Origin: Saprospiraceae bacterium
Lineage (GTDB): Bacteria; Bacteroidota; Bacteroidia; Chitinophagales; Saprospiraceae
Assembly: GCA_020628855.1 (NCBI GenBank)
Contig: JAHDEL010000013.1
Span: 1-64,000 of the forward strand
Direction of reading: 5' to 3'
DNA: 64,000 nt
Shown here: positions 1-8,370 of the stretch, piece after piece
Numbering within the stretch: position 1 is the stretch's first letter
Layout of the letters: each line of letters opens with the position of its first letter
The notes under the pieces: generated by a model
Told to the model about the DNA's origin: nothing
Databases searched by the model: none
The model's input: only the letters and a program-made list of their open reading frames with translations
Made by a program: the position numbers and the translations under genes

Positions 1-108
1 GATTATTTGAATTCTAAAAAATACAATATAGAAGATGTGAAGTCTTATTATTCGAACTACTTATTGAGACAGCAACAACTATATTTAAATCGAGAACCAG
101 AAAATTGA
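1..108 (+). CDS. C-terminal end of an unknown protein (truncated by window edge)
   Basis: An open frame runs from the first base to a TGA at 106-108 and gives 35 residues ending in ...LNREPEN. The piece is Asn-, Tyr- and Gln-rich and has no recognisable motif. It has no start in the window, so it can only be the tail of a gene lying to the left. No function can be given. The sequence after the stop is not convincingly coding for 440 bases. Confidence 0.4.
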   Translation, partial: DYLNSKKYNIEDVKSYYSNYLLRQQQLYLNREPEN

Positions 109-547
109 CTAGATGGACGTAATTTCCCACGTTGTCAGTAGTCGAACCATGCCAATAGGATATTTATAGTCTCCTGACTACAACAATATATAAACTTCCT
201 ATTATTACTTAAATTCATAATTATGGATTCACTAGGTGGTTATTAGATTCGAGATCAATACGCTTTACACTACTGGACGATGGCTACTGTGGGCTAAGTT
301 GATATCTTTTGGTAATGTTTTGGATTTTGAGCTAATTAAAGTTGGCGAATCAGATGAGGGGTTTGTTAGAGTATCATAATAGAATCATAGTCAGGGGACT
401 GCGAACAGCAGGGGACAGCAGGTAAGCTTTGTGGAGCATGTTTTAGGGAAAAAGCTTGTTATGCTTTTAGATGAAACATCTATGGAGCCTTTTGGTCTCT
501 AAAGAATTCAACGGTATATTAGATGTGCTAATACCAAATAATCAATA
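109..547. other. 439-bp gap with possible decayed coding sequence
   Basis: No intact gene is visible. Two short plus-strand stretches read like protein. One runs from about 227 to 379 (GTG start, about 50 codons, containing ...DFELIKVGESDEG... and closed by TAA). The other runs from about 420 to 501 (containing EHVLGKKLVMLLDE and closed by TAA). They are in different frames and have no good start or ribosome site, so they look like a decayed gene rather than working small genes. No clear TAnnTTTG promoter was found before the gene at 548. Confidence 0.3.
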
Positions 548-1705
548 ATGAAAAGTTTCTACTCTTTAATTGTTTTTCTAACTATTGCAGCTTCTTTATC
601 TGGGCAACAAACCGAAGATCCTGAGGGAAATCCTGATAATTCTTTAGACATGAAAGTATTAATTCAGGACTACCTTAGAATTACTGGCTCTGGGAGAAAT
701 CGGCGTGTAGAGGAGGATAGTTACCTTTTATTGAAGCTCAATGACAGATATCTACAAAATGATAATACAGGGATGAACAGATCCACACTCAAGAAGTATT
801 TATCTAATTGCGAACCTGCTTTTGATTTAAGTATGAAGGGTGTTAATACCATTGGCAGATCAAAAACCATGAAGAATATTTCGACATGGGGTAGTTATGC
901 CTTATACCTTGGAGCTGCCGTCTATGGCTATAGGTTTTTTTCTAATGAGTCTAATGACAATCGCAATATAGCATTGGCCTGTCTTGGGGCTGGATTTCTT
1001 ACCCAGACTGGATTTAATGTAGCCAGTAAGAGACTTAAGCGCAAAGGTCACAATCAAGTAATTGAAGCAATGAACCAATACAAGACGCTATGTTACAAAC
1101 CAGAATTGAATCCAGACTATGACCCGACAGGTACAATTCCTAATGGTCAGTCTAACAAGTATGAAAAAATTCTAATAAATGTACTCTCCAATAATCCTAA
1201 AGCGATAATGCTTTCAGTCGGACCTCAGGCCAGCGCTAGTTTTATTAGTGATTTTAACTATGGATTAGGTGCAGGTGTGAGTGCTTATTTCAGAGGCTTC
1301 TATTTTTCTGCCACCGCAGAGCGTATCTTTCAATGGGACCAGCTTGATCTACCTTTCTCTACTGATCTGAATGAGTATAATTGGAGATTGGATGGTAGTA
1401 TTCCAATATTTGGCAAACAGAAGCAAAAACCATTTCCGATTGAAATTGGAGCTTCGCAAGGCATTGAATTCACTGCCGAATCTGACCAAACTAAACTCTA
1501 TTCTGCTTTTGGAGCTGATGTAGGATTGCAAAGAATACAACAATACAGTTTGGACAATGAAGTAGTAGCAGATCATTATGTTAAGAATACTATAGCAAGA
1601 GCCGGTGTCAGTTTAACAGGCATGACTCACTTGAGTTATAAGATTGGTGACAATAGATTCAAAAGTAAGACTCGGACCACAATGTCCATGTACAGAATAT
1701 ATTGA
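548..1705 (+). CDS. Exported protein of unknown function, probable outer-membrane barrel, cut short by in-frame TGA
   Basis: The ATG at 548 opens a 385-residue frame. A signal peptide (MKSFYSLIVFLTIAASLSGQ) predicts export. Residues about 30-170 are mostly helical and polar, with a small-residue-rich stretch near 115-155 (YALYLGAAVYGY, ALACLGAGFL) that could be a membrane or amphipathic segment. From about residue 215 the pattern changes to alternating aromatic/small strands (SVGPQASASF, YGLGAGVSAYF, FYFSATAERIF), as in outer-membrane beta-barrels. The frame stops at a TGA (1703-1705), yet the same frame stays open and barrel-like to 1945, so the natural product was probably about 465 residues. 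Family not recognised. No cotranscribed neighbour is evident. Confidence 0.6.
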   Translation: MKSFYSLIVFLTIAASLSGQQTEDPEGNPDNSLDMKVLIQDYLRITGSGRNRRVEEDSYLLLKLNDRYLQNDNTGMNRSTLKKYLSNCEPAFDLSMKGVNTIGRSKTMKNISTWGSYALYLGAAVYGYRFFSNESNDNRNIALACLGAGFLTQTGFNVASKRLKRKGHNQVIEAMNQYKTLCYKPELNPDYDPTGTIPNGQSNKYEKILINVLSNNPKAIMLSVGPQASASFISDFNYGLGAGVSAYFRGFYFSATAERIFQWDQLDLPFSTDLNEYNWRLDGSIPIFGKQKQKPFPIEIGASQGIEFTAESDQTKLYSAFGADVGLQRIQQYSLDNEVVADHYVKNTIARAGVSLTGMTHLSYKIGDNRFKSKTRTTMSMYRIY

Positions 1706-1945
1706 CAATTACTGTATAGTGTAAGCAGTACCTATGATGTATTGAAGATTGATATTGACCAAATTACACCTGAGAACAATGATCTTGGATTTGTCCTGGG
1801 TTTAGATGCACACTATGCACGGAATTCAAAATTTGGGACCTTGTTTGTGAGGTTGGAGGGAGGTAAGTATCCAGTTGCAAATGACTTTCAGGGTTGGAGC
1901 GGCATGGTCAATCTCGGGTACAGAGTATATTTTGTGACAAAGTAG
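1706..1945 (+). pseudogene. In-frame C-terminal continuation of the 548 gene beyond a nonsense codon
   Basis: Reading straight on in the same frame after the TGA at 1703-1705 gives 79 more codons with no stop until TAG at 1943-1945. They contain GLDAHYAR, TLFVRLEGGKYPV and end GYRVYFVTK, the strand pattern expected for the last strands of an outer-membrane barrel. A single base change is enough to join the two parts. This is either a nonsense pseudogene, a sequencing error, or (less likely) a readthrough site. A separate gene starting at TTG 1742 is unlikely because it has no ribosome site. Confidence 0.6.
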
Positions 1946-2152
1946 CTGGCATAGTATAGCATTGTCTTATTAGGAAAATTTGACCCATTTTACAAGTGGG
2001 ATAATCATGGAGTAGAAATTAATCCTTAATAAAATTCCGTTGAAAAAGCCAAACTTAGAGAAACCATATTCTAATGGATGAATCTGCCAACCAGATATCG
2101 ACTTGAAGAGCATCTTCTTTGAAGATGAGGATGAGGAGAAGAGTTAGCCCTA
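1946..2152. other. 207-bp gap with a possible decayed coding fragment
   Basis: No intact gene. A plus-strand frame around 2025-2145 reads IPLKKPNLEKPYSNG, then a TGA, then CQPDIDLKSIFFEDEDEE and a TAG, which looks like the tail of a protein broken by a stop. The frame is short and I cannot identify it. The decay is consistent with the damaged gene just upstream. Confidence 0.25.
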
Positions 2153-3742
2153 CTACATTCCCGCTTTTACCACTCTGACAGCATGTGAAGATCCTCCAGC
2201 AGTGATGTGCACTATGTAGCTTCCTGATGGAAGTCTGGAGATAAGATTTGCATCTAATGTCAGCAAATTATATCCACTACTATGAGGTGTCTTCTTAGCA
2301 TGCAATACCTTTCCAATCATATCGTAGACTCTCAGATGTACAATGTCAGCATTGAGCAGTCTTATCGGGATATGAAGTTCACTTTCAAATGGGTTTGGGA
2401 AGACTGCATCTATCGATAATCGACTCGTCGGAGACGAGATACTTCCTCTACTTCCTTGCGTAATTGAGCAATTCAAGTCTCCTAACTTGATAGCAATAAT
2501 ATCTAGTGGGCTCCAATTTCCATTGCCAAAGGTGACTTCGTAATCAGAATTCAGAGCATGTAGTCCAGCACCATCCGTGGTAAATTGCCATGCGTATGTT
2601 GGCCAATCTCCACCGTTTAATATTGACTCTAATGACTGGAGGTCTGATGCATCGATACTGCCATCTTGATTAATATCAGCTGCTATTCGCGTGTAAGGAT
2701 CTAAGTCAATAACTCCATCGATGTATGCCTGCATAAGGATAAGATCATCGTTATCAACACCATGGTTAGCAGCATAGAGTGGATGTATCCTAGCCCTGTG
2801 CTTAGGTAGAGTTTCGAAGCAACAAGAGGAGAATGTGCCATCCTCACTTACTTTTATCGGTACTGATAGTTCAAAATGGTGATTGCTCATTATCTCGATA
2901 GTGAAATTGTGCAGAGGAATTCCACACACTGATCTCATACTACCTTCTATTGGCTGCGGAAAGTCGCAAACTATGAGACCTTCAATGATAAAGTTCACAG
3001 AAGTAGCACAACTCGTCATGTTTCCTGCTTGATCCCAGACATAGATTGTCACATCGACTGGTCTATGTGTAATGTCATCTAGTGGAATATCTATGACCGA
3101 TGTTCTCAAATCTTCCCTATAATCATCATCTTCCTCTGGCGGAAAAGATGTAAATGTATAGCGTAAGTCTTCACTCGATGTACAGTTATCAGAGGCATCC
3201 AATACAAAGTCTGATGCGATTATTGTAGCATTATGAGAAGAAAATGGTAGTTCGAAAGTCATCATCTCTTCATTACAAATTAAGACCGGAGCTCGATGAT
3301 CTTCAGTGAGAAGCTCTGTGGTATGAACATAAGCGTCTTCACAACCATTGCTGGCTTTCCATACGACTCTATGCGCGTAGCGAGCACCTGAAAAAGCCTC
3401 AGGGATGCTTATCGCTATCCATTGGTCCAATGTAGTTGGTGGTATATAGTATTCGTTTTCAGGTGTTCCGAAATTGGAGTCAAGTGGAGGTGCCTCTGTA
3501 GAAAAGATGTGCTCATAAGACCAGTCATTATTGATATCTACTAACACTTCCCAGCGAATGAAGTCGTCTTCACAAGGCTCAGAAAAGGTTGCGGAAGCCG
3601 ATAACTCTCCAGAAGAAGCTGGGATCAAACAGTTCTCATCCGCAACGAATCCTTGACTAGACGTAATTATCTGTGCGGTTAATGCTTGACATGCGAGCAA
3701 TATGAGGATTGCAATCTTCAGAAGTGATGTTGGTCTTTCCAC
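2153..3742 (-). CDS. T9SS-secreted protein with dockerin-like calcium motif
   Basis: A secreted protein of about 529 residues. I chose the GTG at 3742 because it leaves a normal signal peptide (MERPTSLLKIAILILLACQA, then LTAQ); a TTG at 3778 would add 12 residues. The middle has Cys-containing beta-sandwich sequence resembling HYR/cadherin-like modules (VLICNEEMMTFELPFS, DASDNC, TIYVWDQAGNMTSC). Near residue 355 there is an EF-hand/dockerin-type loop, DINQDGSIDASDLQSLE, usually calcium-binding. The end is a type A T9SS sorting domain (VFPNPFESELHIPI ... LPSGSYIVHI ... VVKAGM), which sends the protein through the outer membrane and is then removed. No enzymatic motif is seen, so a structural or binding role is more likely. 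It stands alone on the minus strand. Confidence 0.75.
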   Translation of the reverse strand: MERPTSLLKIAILILLACQALTAQIITSSQGFVADENCLIPASSGELSASATFSEPCEDDFIRWEVLVDINNDWSYEHIFSTEAPPLDSNFGTPENEYYIPPTTLDQWIAISIPEAFSGARYAHRVVWKASNGCEDAYVHTTELLTEDHRAPVLICNEEMMTFELPFSSHNATIIASDFVLDASDNCTSSEDLRYTFTSFPPEEDDDYREDLRTSVIDIPLDDITHRPVDVTIYVWDQAGNMTSCATSVNFIIEGLIVCDFPQPIEGSMRSVCGIPLHNFTIEIMSNHHFELSVPIKVSEDGTFSSCCFETLPKHRARIHPLYAANHGVDNDDLILMQAYIDGVIDLDPYTRIAADINQDGSIDASDLQSLESILNGGDWPTYAWQFTTDGAGLHALNSDYEVTFGNGNWSPLDIIAIKLGDLNCSITQGSRGSISSPTSRLSIDAVFPNPFESELHIPIRLLNADIVHLRVYDMIGKVLHAKKTPHSSGYNLLTLDANLISRLPSGSYIVHITAGGSSHAVRVVKAGM

Positions 3743-3924
3743 AATAGTCTTTATAAGATAATGCTTTAATCTCAACAAAAGCTACATCCTCCATGATCTT
3801 TGTGAGAATTCTTATTGGAAGTGAGGTACTAAGCAGACTTTGAGATCAGTTATATTCAGCAAACTCGCGCCTATAAGATGTAAGCTTTACAATTTTCATT
3901 ATTCACAATATTAAAGCTTCATCT

Positions 3925-4425
3925 ATGCGAATACCACATTTCTTTCTGCCAGTAACTTTGATGTTCTCCTTCTTAGCTTGTCAAAATACTTCTTTCGAAG
4001 AATCTGCTTCTTATCCTGCCTTTGATACATCGCTTTGGCCCTATTTGGAATCTTTTGAAATTGCTGCTGAACAAAGAGGGAAGGACTACGATCTCAATGC
4101 CCTTGACCTTGCAGGTATGGTTGATGATATCGAAGATGAAGGGGTAGCTGGTTTATGTCATTTTGGTAATAGCATCACAAATACCATAACTATAGATGAC
4201 GATTTCTGGGCCACTGCGTCTGCTACCTTCAAAGAGTATGTCGTCTTCCACGAATTGGGGCATTGTGTGCTGTTCAGAGATCATGACGAATCCACTGATC
4301 AAAATGGTGTCTGCCAAAGTATTATGCAGAGCGGGACGAGCGGATGTCTTGTGCAGTATAATAGCCAATCGAGAGAAGACTACCTGGATGAGCTTTTCTT
4401 CGATGTCACAAGTACTACACCATAA
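3925..4425 (+). CDS. Small lipoprotein with HExxH zinc-peptidase motif
   Basis: A 166-residue protein whose start has a lipoprotein signal peptide ending in the lipobox FLAC (Cys 19), so it should be lipid-anchored after export. Residues about 108-119 read HELGHCVLFRDH, a zinc-metallopeptidase HExxH motif with a further His seven residues later. A conserved-looking SIMQSG follows about 18 residues on and could serve as a Met-turn. The protein is about the size of a bare catalytic domain. Similar small HELGHC lipoproteins are common in Bacteroidota, but substrates are not known. The gene is followed after 56 bp by the glycosyltransferase at 4482, which has its own promoter, so they are probably not one operon. 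Confidence 0.7.
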   Translation: MRIPHFFLPVTLMFSFLACQNTSFEESASYPAFDTSLWPYLESFEIAAEQRGKDYDLNALDLAGMVDDIEDEGVAGLCHFGNSITNTITIDDDFWATASATFKEYVVFHELGHCVLFRDHDESTDQNGVCQSIMQSGTSGCLVQYNSQSREDYLDELFFDVTSTTP

Positions 4426-4454
4426 CATATTAAAATATATTATATATATAATAG

Positions 4455-4462
4455 TATCTTTG
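4455..4462 (+). promoter_or_regulatory. Bacteroidota -7 promoter box for the 4482 gene
   Basis: TATCTTTG matches the TAnnTTTG consensus exactly and lies 19 bp before the ATG at 4482, which implies a short leader. The expected TTG at -33 is not visible in the very AT-rich run upstream, so the site is supported by one element only. Confidence 0.5.
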
Positions 4463-4481
4463 CTTAGAATAGCCCCGATCC

Positions 4482-6620
4482 ATGGCAAAGAAATCAAAGC
4501 AAAAGACCCAGAAGCAGAAACAGCAGATCGAAAAGAAGCAAGAAAGCTCAAAGGAGGTAACCCAGCTTCCACTTGAGTCCTTCTTTAGGCAGTGGAAGTA
4601 TGCATTAGGTGCCTTGATTATTTGCTATTTACTCTATGTAATCTGGGGATTGCTTAGTCCCTATACATGGGATGATGATTGTCCTAATAGGTATTATCAT
4701 GCTTTAGAAGCGTGGCAAAATCCAGGTCAACTCATCAGCATGTGGAATCGACCACTTTGGATTTGGATATTTTTGCTTCCGGCTAAATTAGGGACTTTTT
4801 CAGTACCTATTGTCATGTCTTTTCTATCAGTAGCAGGAGCGTATTATCTCTATAAAGCTGCTGATCATCTTGGTATGAAGTACCCGTTATTGGCTGCATT
4901 ATTTTTACTCTTTCAGCCCTTCTTTATGGGTGTTGGGAGAGATGCGATGACAGAGCCATTAGCTGCCACGCTCATTGCTGCAGGTATTTATTATTCTCTC
5001 AAAGAGCGTTATCTCATTTTCGCGGTACTAGGTGCTCTTCTTCCGCTGGCAAGGACAGAATTAGTTGTATTGCTGGGTCTCTGGGCTGTAGTGTTATTTA
5101 TGAAAAAGAAGTGGCAATACATTCCAATTCTTGGTTTGGGCCTTTTACTTTGGTCTGTGATGGCGTGGATGATCAATGGGGACTTTTTCTACATACTCAA
5201 TCAAACCATCTTCAAGGAAGCAGGTGAGAATCGCTATGGCAATAGTGAAGCCAGTATTTACTTTTCAAGATATTTTTATATCGTAGGTCCGGTAGTATTC
5301 TACTATTTTATCATTGGTTTTATTACTTCTTTGTTCAAGCGAAGAATGGATCTACTCATCTTCGGGCAGTTATTCTTAGGGTTTACATTATACACGTTAT
5401 TTGCATGGAAGATTAATCTTGGAAATTCTGCCGCATTCCTTAGAAATCTTATTCCACTGTCACCTTTAGCAGCGCTTATTGCTTGCTATGGTTTCAATGA
5501 CTGTCTTGATGCATTTCAAAAGGGATCCTCTAAACTAAAACACCTCATAATAGCCTCAGTACCATTGTTGTTAACTCTGTTGTTCTATCGGAATAGGATT
5601 GCAATCCACCATAAAATTCAAAAGGATCTGGATGTTTGGAATTTGCCGCTTGTTTTCGGGTTATTCCTACTTACAGTCATTGTATTCTATGGTTTTCAAA
5701 AACACAAGCGAGAAGGCATAAGACTCTTTGCTATTCTCACTCCATTACTCATGATCATACATACCTTGGTTACTGAGCCGCCTGCAATAAATAGCACACC
5801 GGAAAGAATCTCCATCAAGCGTGCTGCAGACCTTTTAGAACAATCAGGTAGATTAGATCGAGATATTTATTGTAATCATACTTTCTTTTATTGGTCAGCT
5901 GGTCTGGATAAGACCCAAGAGCAATTTAAGATACTCAATATGGCTAACTTGGCCATGGCACCTGTTGGGAGTATCATAGTATGGGAGACACACTATGCGC
6001 ACCGGATAGAAGGTGATGTGCAGCTGACTGCACTTAAGATGGACACAAGAAATTATGTGGAGTTATTTAATGTTGTAGACAGCAGGAATGCCTTCCAAAC
6101 CTATGTGTTTGAGAAAGTAGAACCTGGTACAATCATAATAAATCATCTCAATGACTTTATTGCCAAGGTTCCAGATGCACCCGAACCTGTATTGAGCCGG
6201 GTTTCGCAATATATTGCCGAAGGACGAGGTCAAGAAGCTTTAGATGATATTGATTTTGCAATTTCAGTAAACCCTGACTACGCCGTATCATACTATGAAA
6301 AAGGCAACCTGTATATTAAAGGCCAACAACAAGAAAATGCTCTACCTTGGTTTGATAAGGCAATTGAAAAGAACGATCGTCTTTTGTCTGCCCATATTAG
6401 TAAGGGAATTGTTTTACAGCAATTAGAAAGATACTCTGAGGCCCAACCTATATTTGACAGATGTGTAGAGCTCAATGATCGGTTTTCTCAATCTTACTAT
6501 TACAGGGCTCTCAATAATCTTGGATTGCGAAGAAGGCCACAAGCTTGTAAGGATCTCAAGACTGCAATAGAACTTGGCAGGCAAGAAGCACAAGAATTGT
6601 TTAACAAACACTGCTACTAG
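4482..6620 (+). CDS. GT-C/ArnT-like membrane glycosyltransferase fused to TPR repeats
   Basis: A 712-residue protein. A Lys/Gln-rich cytoplasmic head of about 38 residues precedes roughly ten or more membrane helices (about 38-420). The first periplasmic loop has WDDDCPNRY, the acidic pair typical of GT-C enzymes that use lipid-linked sugars. The next loops carry GVGRDAMTEPLAA and ARTE, as in the ArnT/PMT (GT39/GT83) group. Residues about 570-710 form TPR repeats (AVSYYEKGNLYIKGQQQENA, AHISKGIVLQQLERYSEAQ, SYYYRALNNLGLRRRPQ). The family transfers sugars or aminosugars to lipids or proteins; the acceptor is unknown. The TPR tail is unusual and may dock a protein acceptor or partner. The stop overlaps the convergent DUF3667 gene by 4 bp. 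Confidence 0.75.
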   Translation: MAKKSKQKTQKQKQQIEKKQESSKEVTQLPLESFFRQWKYALGALIICYLLYVIWGLLSPYTWDDDCPNRYYHALEAWQNPGQLISMWNRPLWIWIFLLPAKLGTFSVPIVMSFLSVAGAYYLYKAADHLGMKYPLLAALFLLFQPFFMGVGRDAMTEPLAATLIAAGIYYSLKERYLIFAVLGALLPLARTELVVLLGLWAVVLFMKKKWQYIPILGLGLLLWSVMAWMINGDFFYILNQTIFKEAGENRYGNSEASIYFSRYFYIVGPVVFYYFIIGFITSLFKRRMDLLIFGQLFLGFTLYTLFAWKINLGNSAAFLRNLIPLSPLAALIACYGFNDCLDAFQKGSSKLKHLIIASVPLLLTLLFYRNRIAIHHKIQKDLDVWNLPLVFGLFLLTVIVFYGFQKHKREGIRLFAILTPLLMIIHTLVTEPPAINSTPERISIKRAADLLEQSGRLDRDIYCNHTFFYWSAGLDKTQEQFKILNMANLAMAPVGSIIVWETHYAHRIEGDVQLTALKMDTRNYVELFNVVDSRNAFQTYVFEKVEPGTIIINHLNDFIAKVPDAPEPVLSRVSQYIAEGRGQEALDDIDFAISVNPDYAVSYYEKGNLYIKGQQQENALPWFDKAIEKNDRLLSAHISKGIVLQQLERYSEAQPIFDRCVELNDRFSQSYYYRALNNLGLRRRPQACKDLKTAIELGRQEAQELFNKHCY

Positions 6621-7630
6621 AGTAATAGGAAGGATACAGCCAATGTAGCCAAGGTTACTCCAGACATAATAAAGAGATAACCTATCATCAAGAAGCAATA
6701 TTTCCACCCTGTTTTGAATAGTGACTCTCTGAAGTATTTCCTCAAATCAAAAAAGAGTAGGAAATAACCAAAGAGGATTGCAAAAGCAAAAAATAGCGGA
6801 TTGATGGATTCCCCACCAAAGAGTCTCCCTAGAAGAAGACTGATACAAAGTAACAGCAGTATTCGTGAGTGACCTATGGTCCAAAGTATAGCATGTTCTG
6901 CATAGATAGATCCTGTATAGAAGAGCTTTGATAGCAGGGAGATGAGAAGGATGCTGAATATAATGATCCAAGTACCGTTACCAATAAAATAGCGAAGCCC
7001 CGACATAGGGTCTTCAATCATTTTTTTGATTTGTTTGAGCAGAAGTGTTTCGTACCAAGCTTCTGGCTCATATTTTTCGACAAGTTCTTCTTCACTTAGT
7101 GTGTAAAAATCCAAGGTCCTAATACCACCTGTCATGGATAGAGTAGCGCTTTCACCAAAGGTGATAGTATCTTCATAGGGCTGTGCATTTGGAATCAGAT
7201 CACAAAGCAGATATTGTCTTTGCTCTTCATTCAACTCATACTCATCAGAATACTGTTCCAGTTTTTTGAGCATAGCATTATCCATGACTGCCTGCTTCAA
7301 TGCATGAGTAGACTCCTTGCCTTCTTCAAGAAACGATGAAATAGAGAAGAAAAAGAGAGTAAAGAATAACGCAAGTAGAATCAAGAACATTCTAATAGGA
7401 TTGTAATACTGCTGTCTCTTACCCCCAACAAATGCAATGGTAAGTTTTCCAGGTAGGACTAAGTCCCTAAGTGACACAAAAAGCTTAGATTCTACATTAA
7501 AGAGATTACTAAAGAAGTCCGAAATAAGAGTCCTGAACTTGAGCTCAGATATTTTACTTTTTTGTCCACAGTTTGGACAATGGATACTGTCTTGCGAGAG
7601 TGATTGATTACAGTTTAGGCAATGCTTCAT
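6617..7630 (-). CDS. DUF3667-type membrane protein with zinc ribbon
   Basis: The 337-residue protein opens with a double CxxC zinc ribbon (CLNCNQSL ... CPNCGQKS, residues about 4-23), followed by the region ISDFFSNLFNVESKLFVSLRDLVLPGKL that marks the DUF3667 family, and a first membrane helix near residues 80-102. A soluble insert of about 110 residues follows. Then come four or five helices to the C-terminus, which ends in hydrophobic LAVSFLLL. The family is of unknown function and widespread in Bacteroidota. Its start overlaps the stop of the sulfotransferase gene by 4 bp (ATGA), so the two are almost certainly cotranscribed and translationally coupled. Its own end overlaps the convergent glycosyltransferase by 4 bp. 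Confidence 0.75.
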   Translation of the reverse strand: MKHCLNCNQSLSQDSIHCPNCGQKSKISELKFRTLISDFFSNLFNVESKLFVSLRDLVLPGKLTIAFVGGKRQQYYNPIRMFLILLALFFTLFFFSISSFLEEGKESTHALKQAVMDNAMLKKLEQYSDEYELNEEQRQYLLCDLIPNAQPYEDTITFGESATLSMTGGIRTLDFYTLSEEELVEKYEPEAWYETLLLKQIKKMIEDPMSGLRYFIGNGTWIIIFSILLISLLSKLFYTGSIYAEHAILWTIGHSRILLLLCISLLLGRLFGGESINPLFFAFAILFGYFLLFFDLRKYFRESLFKTGWKYCFLMIGYLFIMSGVTLATLAVSFLLL

Positions 7631-8370
7631 GACTTATTACCACTGAGATGTTGGGTTCGTTTCTGAAATTCATCTTTAGCTATTGCATAGACAAATTGAT
7701 CAAGAGGTTCTGATTGATCAATAAGCAGTTGTAATTCATCTATATCACCATGGTCATATCGGCTGGTATTCGTCTTTTTGACTGTGATGTCCCATTGTTC
7801 TTCTTGCTCCAACCAGAGCAATGATTGCCTATATTCTTCGGTAATTCCAATGTAATGGAGATTCCGGATAATGTGTTCGACTTGTTTGCGATTATCTCTT
7901 TTGGGAGCATAACCCATCAACTTAGCTTGCTGCATGGAGAGGACATGGCCTATCTCCTTATATATTGTGGGTAGAGACTTTGCTTGATAGTCCTTGTGTC
8001 TTTGTTTAAAATGGAGAATATTAGAAAGTATGCGCTTTTTTGGCTCTCTGAAGAAACAATAGACTTTGGCTTCTGGCCAAAGTGCTTTGCCAAATCCAAT
8101 AGGGAAGTGGCCCATCAACCAAGACTTATTTTTCAAAAGTTTAGCGGCATTGGCCTTGAGGTCAGTATTTGCCGGATAACCATTGTATCTCTGGAGATAA
8201 TTTGGATACACAGCCTTCTGACCAAAGTTATCATAAATCAGATGGACAAAGCTGGTCCCTGCAGTCTTTGGTATATGAACGAAAACACGCCGATTATCAT
8301 CAAATTTCTGGTTACCAAAAATTATCTCAGAAGCATACTTAACAATATACTTGGCATTGCTAGTCTGCAC
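7627..8370 (-). CDS. Sulfotransferase-family protein (PAPS-dependent type)
   Basis: The 247-residue protein starts with GTG at 8370, overlapping the previous stop by one base (TAGTG). Residues about 30-42 read FVHIPKTAGTSFV, the 5'-phosphosulfate loop of the Sulfotransfer_2 family. CFFREPKKRILSN (about residues 105-117) fits the 3'-phosphate binding motif. These enzymes move sulfate from PAPS to carbohydrate or other acceptors; the acceptor here is unknown. There is no signal peptide or membrane helix, so it should be cytosolic. It is the middle gene of a DUF1801-sulfotransferase-DUF3667 run. No PAPS synthesis gene is in the window. A sulfated surface glycan is a reasonable inference in a marine bacterium, but it is only an inference. 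Confidence 0.7.
   Translation of the reverse strand: MQTSNAKYIVKYASEIIFGNQKFDDNRRVFVHIPKTAGTSFVHLIYDNFGQKAVYPNYLQRYNGYPANTDLKANAAKLLKNKSWLMGHFPIGFGKALWPEAKVYCFFREPKKRILSNILHFKQRHKDYQAKSLPTIYKEIGHVLSMQQAKLMGYAPKRDNRKQVEHIIRNLHYIGITEEYRQSLLWLEQEEQWDITVKKTNTSRYDHGDIDELQLLIDQSEPLDQFVYAIAKDEFQKRTQHLSGNKS

Noticed and set aside
1742-1945. Independent small gene starting at TTG 1742
   Set aside because: It is in the same frame as the upstream gene, has no ribosome site, and completes that gene's barrel pattern, so it is treated as a continuation after a nonsense codon.
4153-4576. Two open frames in other frames across the metallopeptidase lipoprotein
   Set aside because: They lack ribosome sites and family features, and overlap a gene with a lipobox and a zinc motif.
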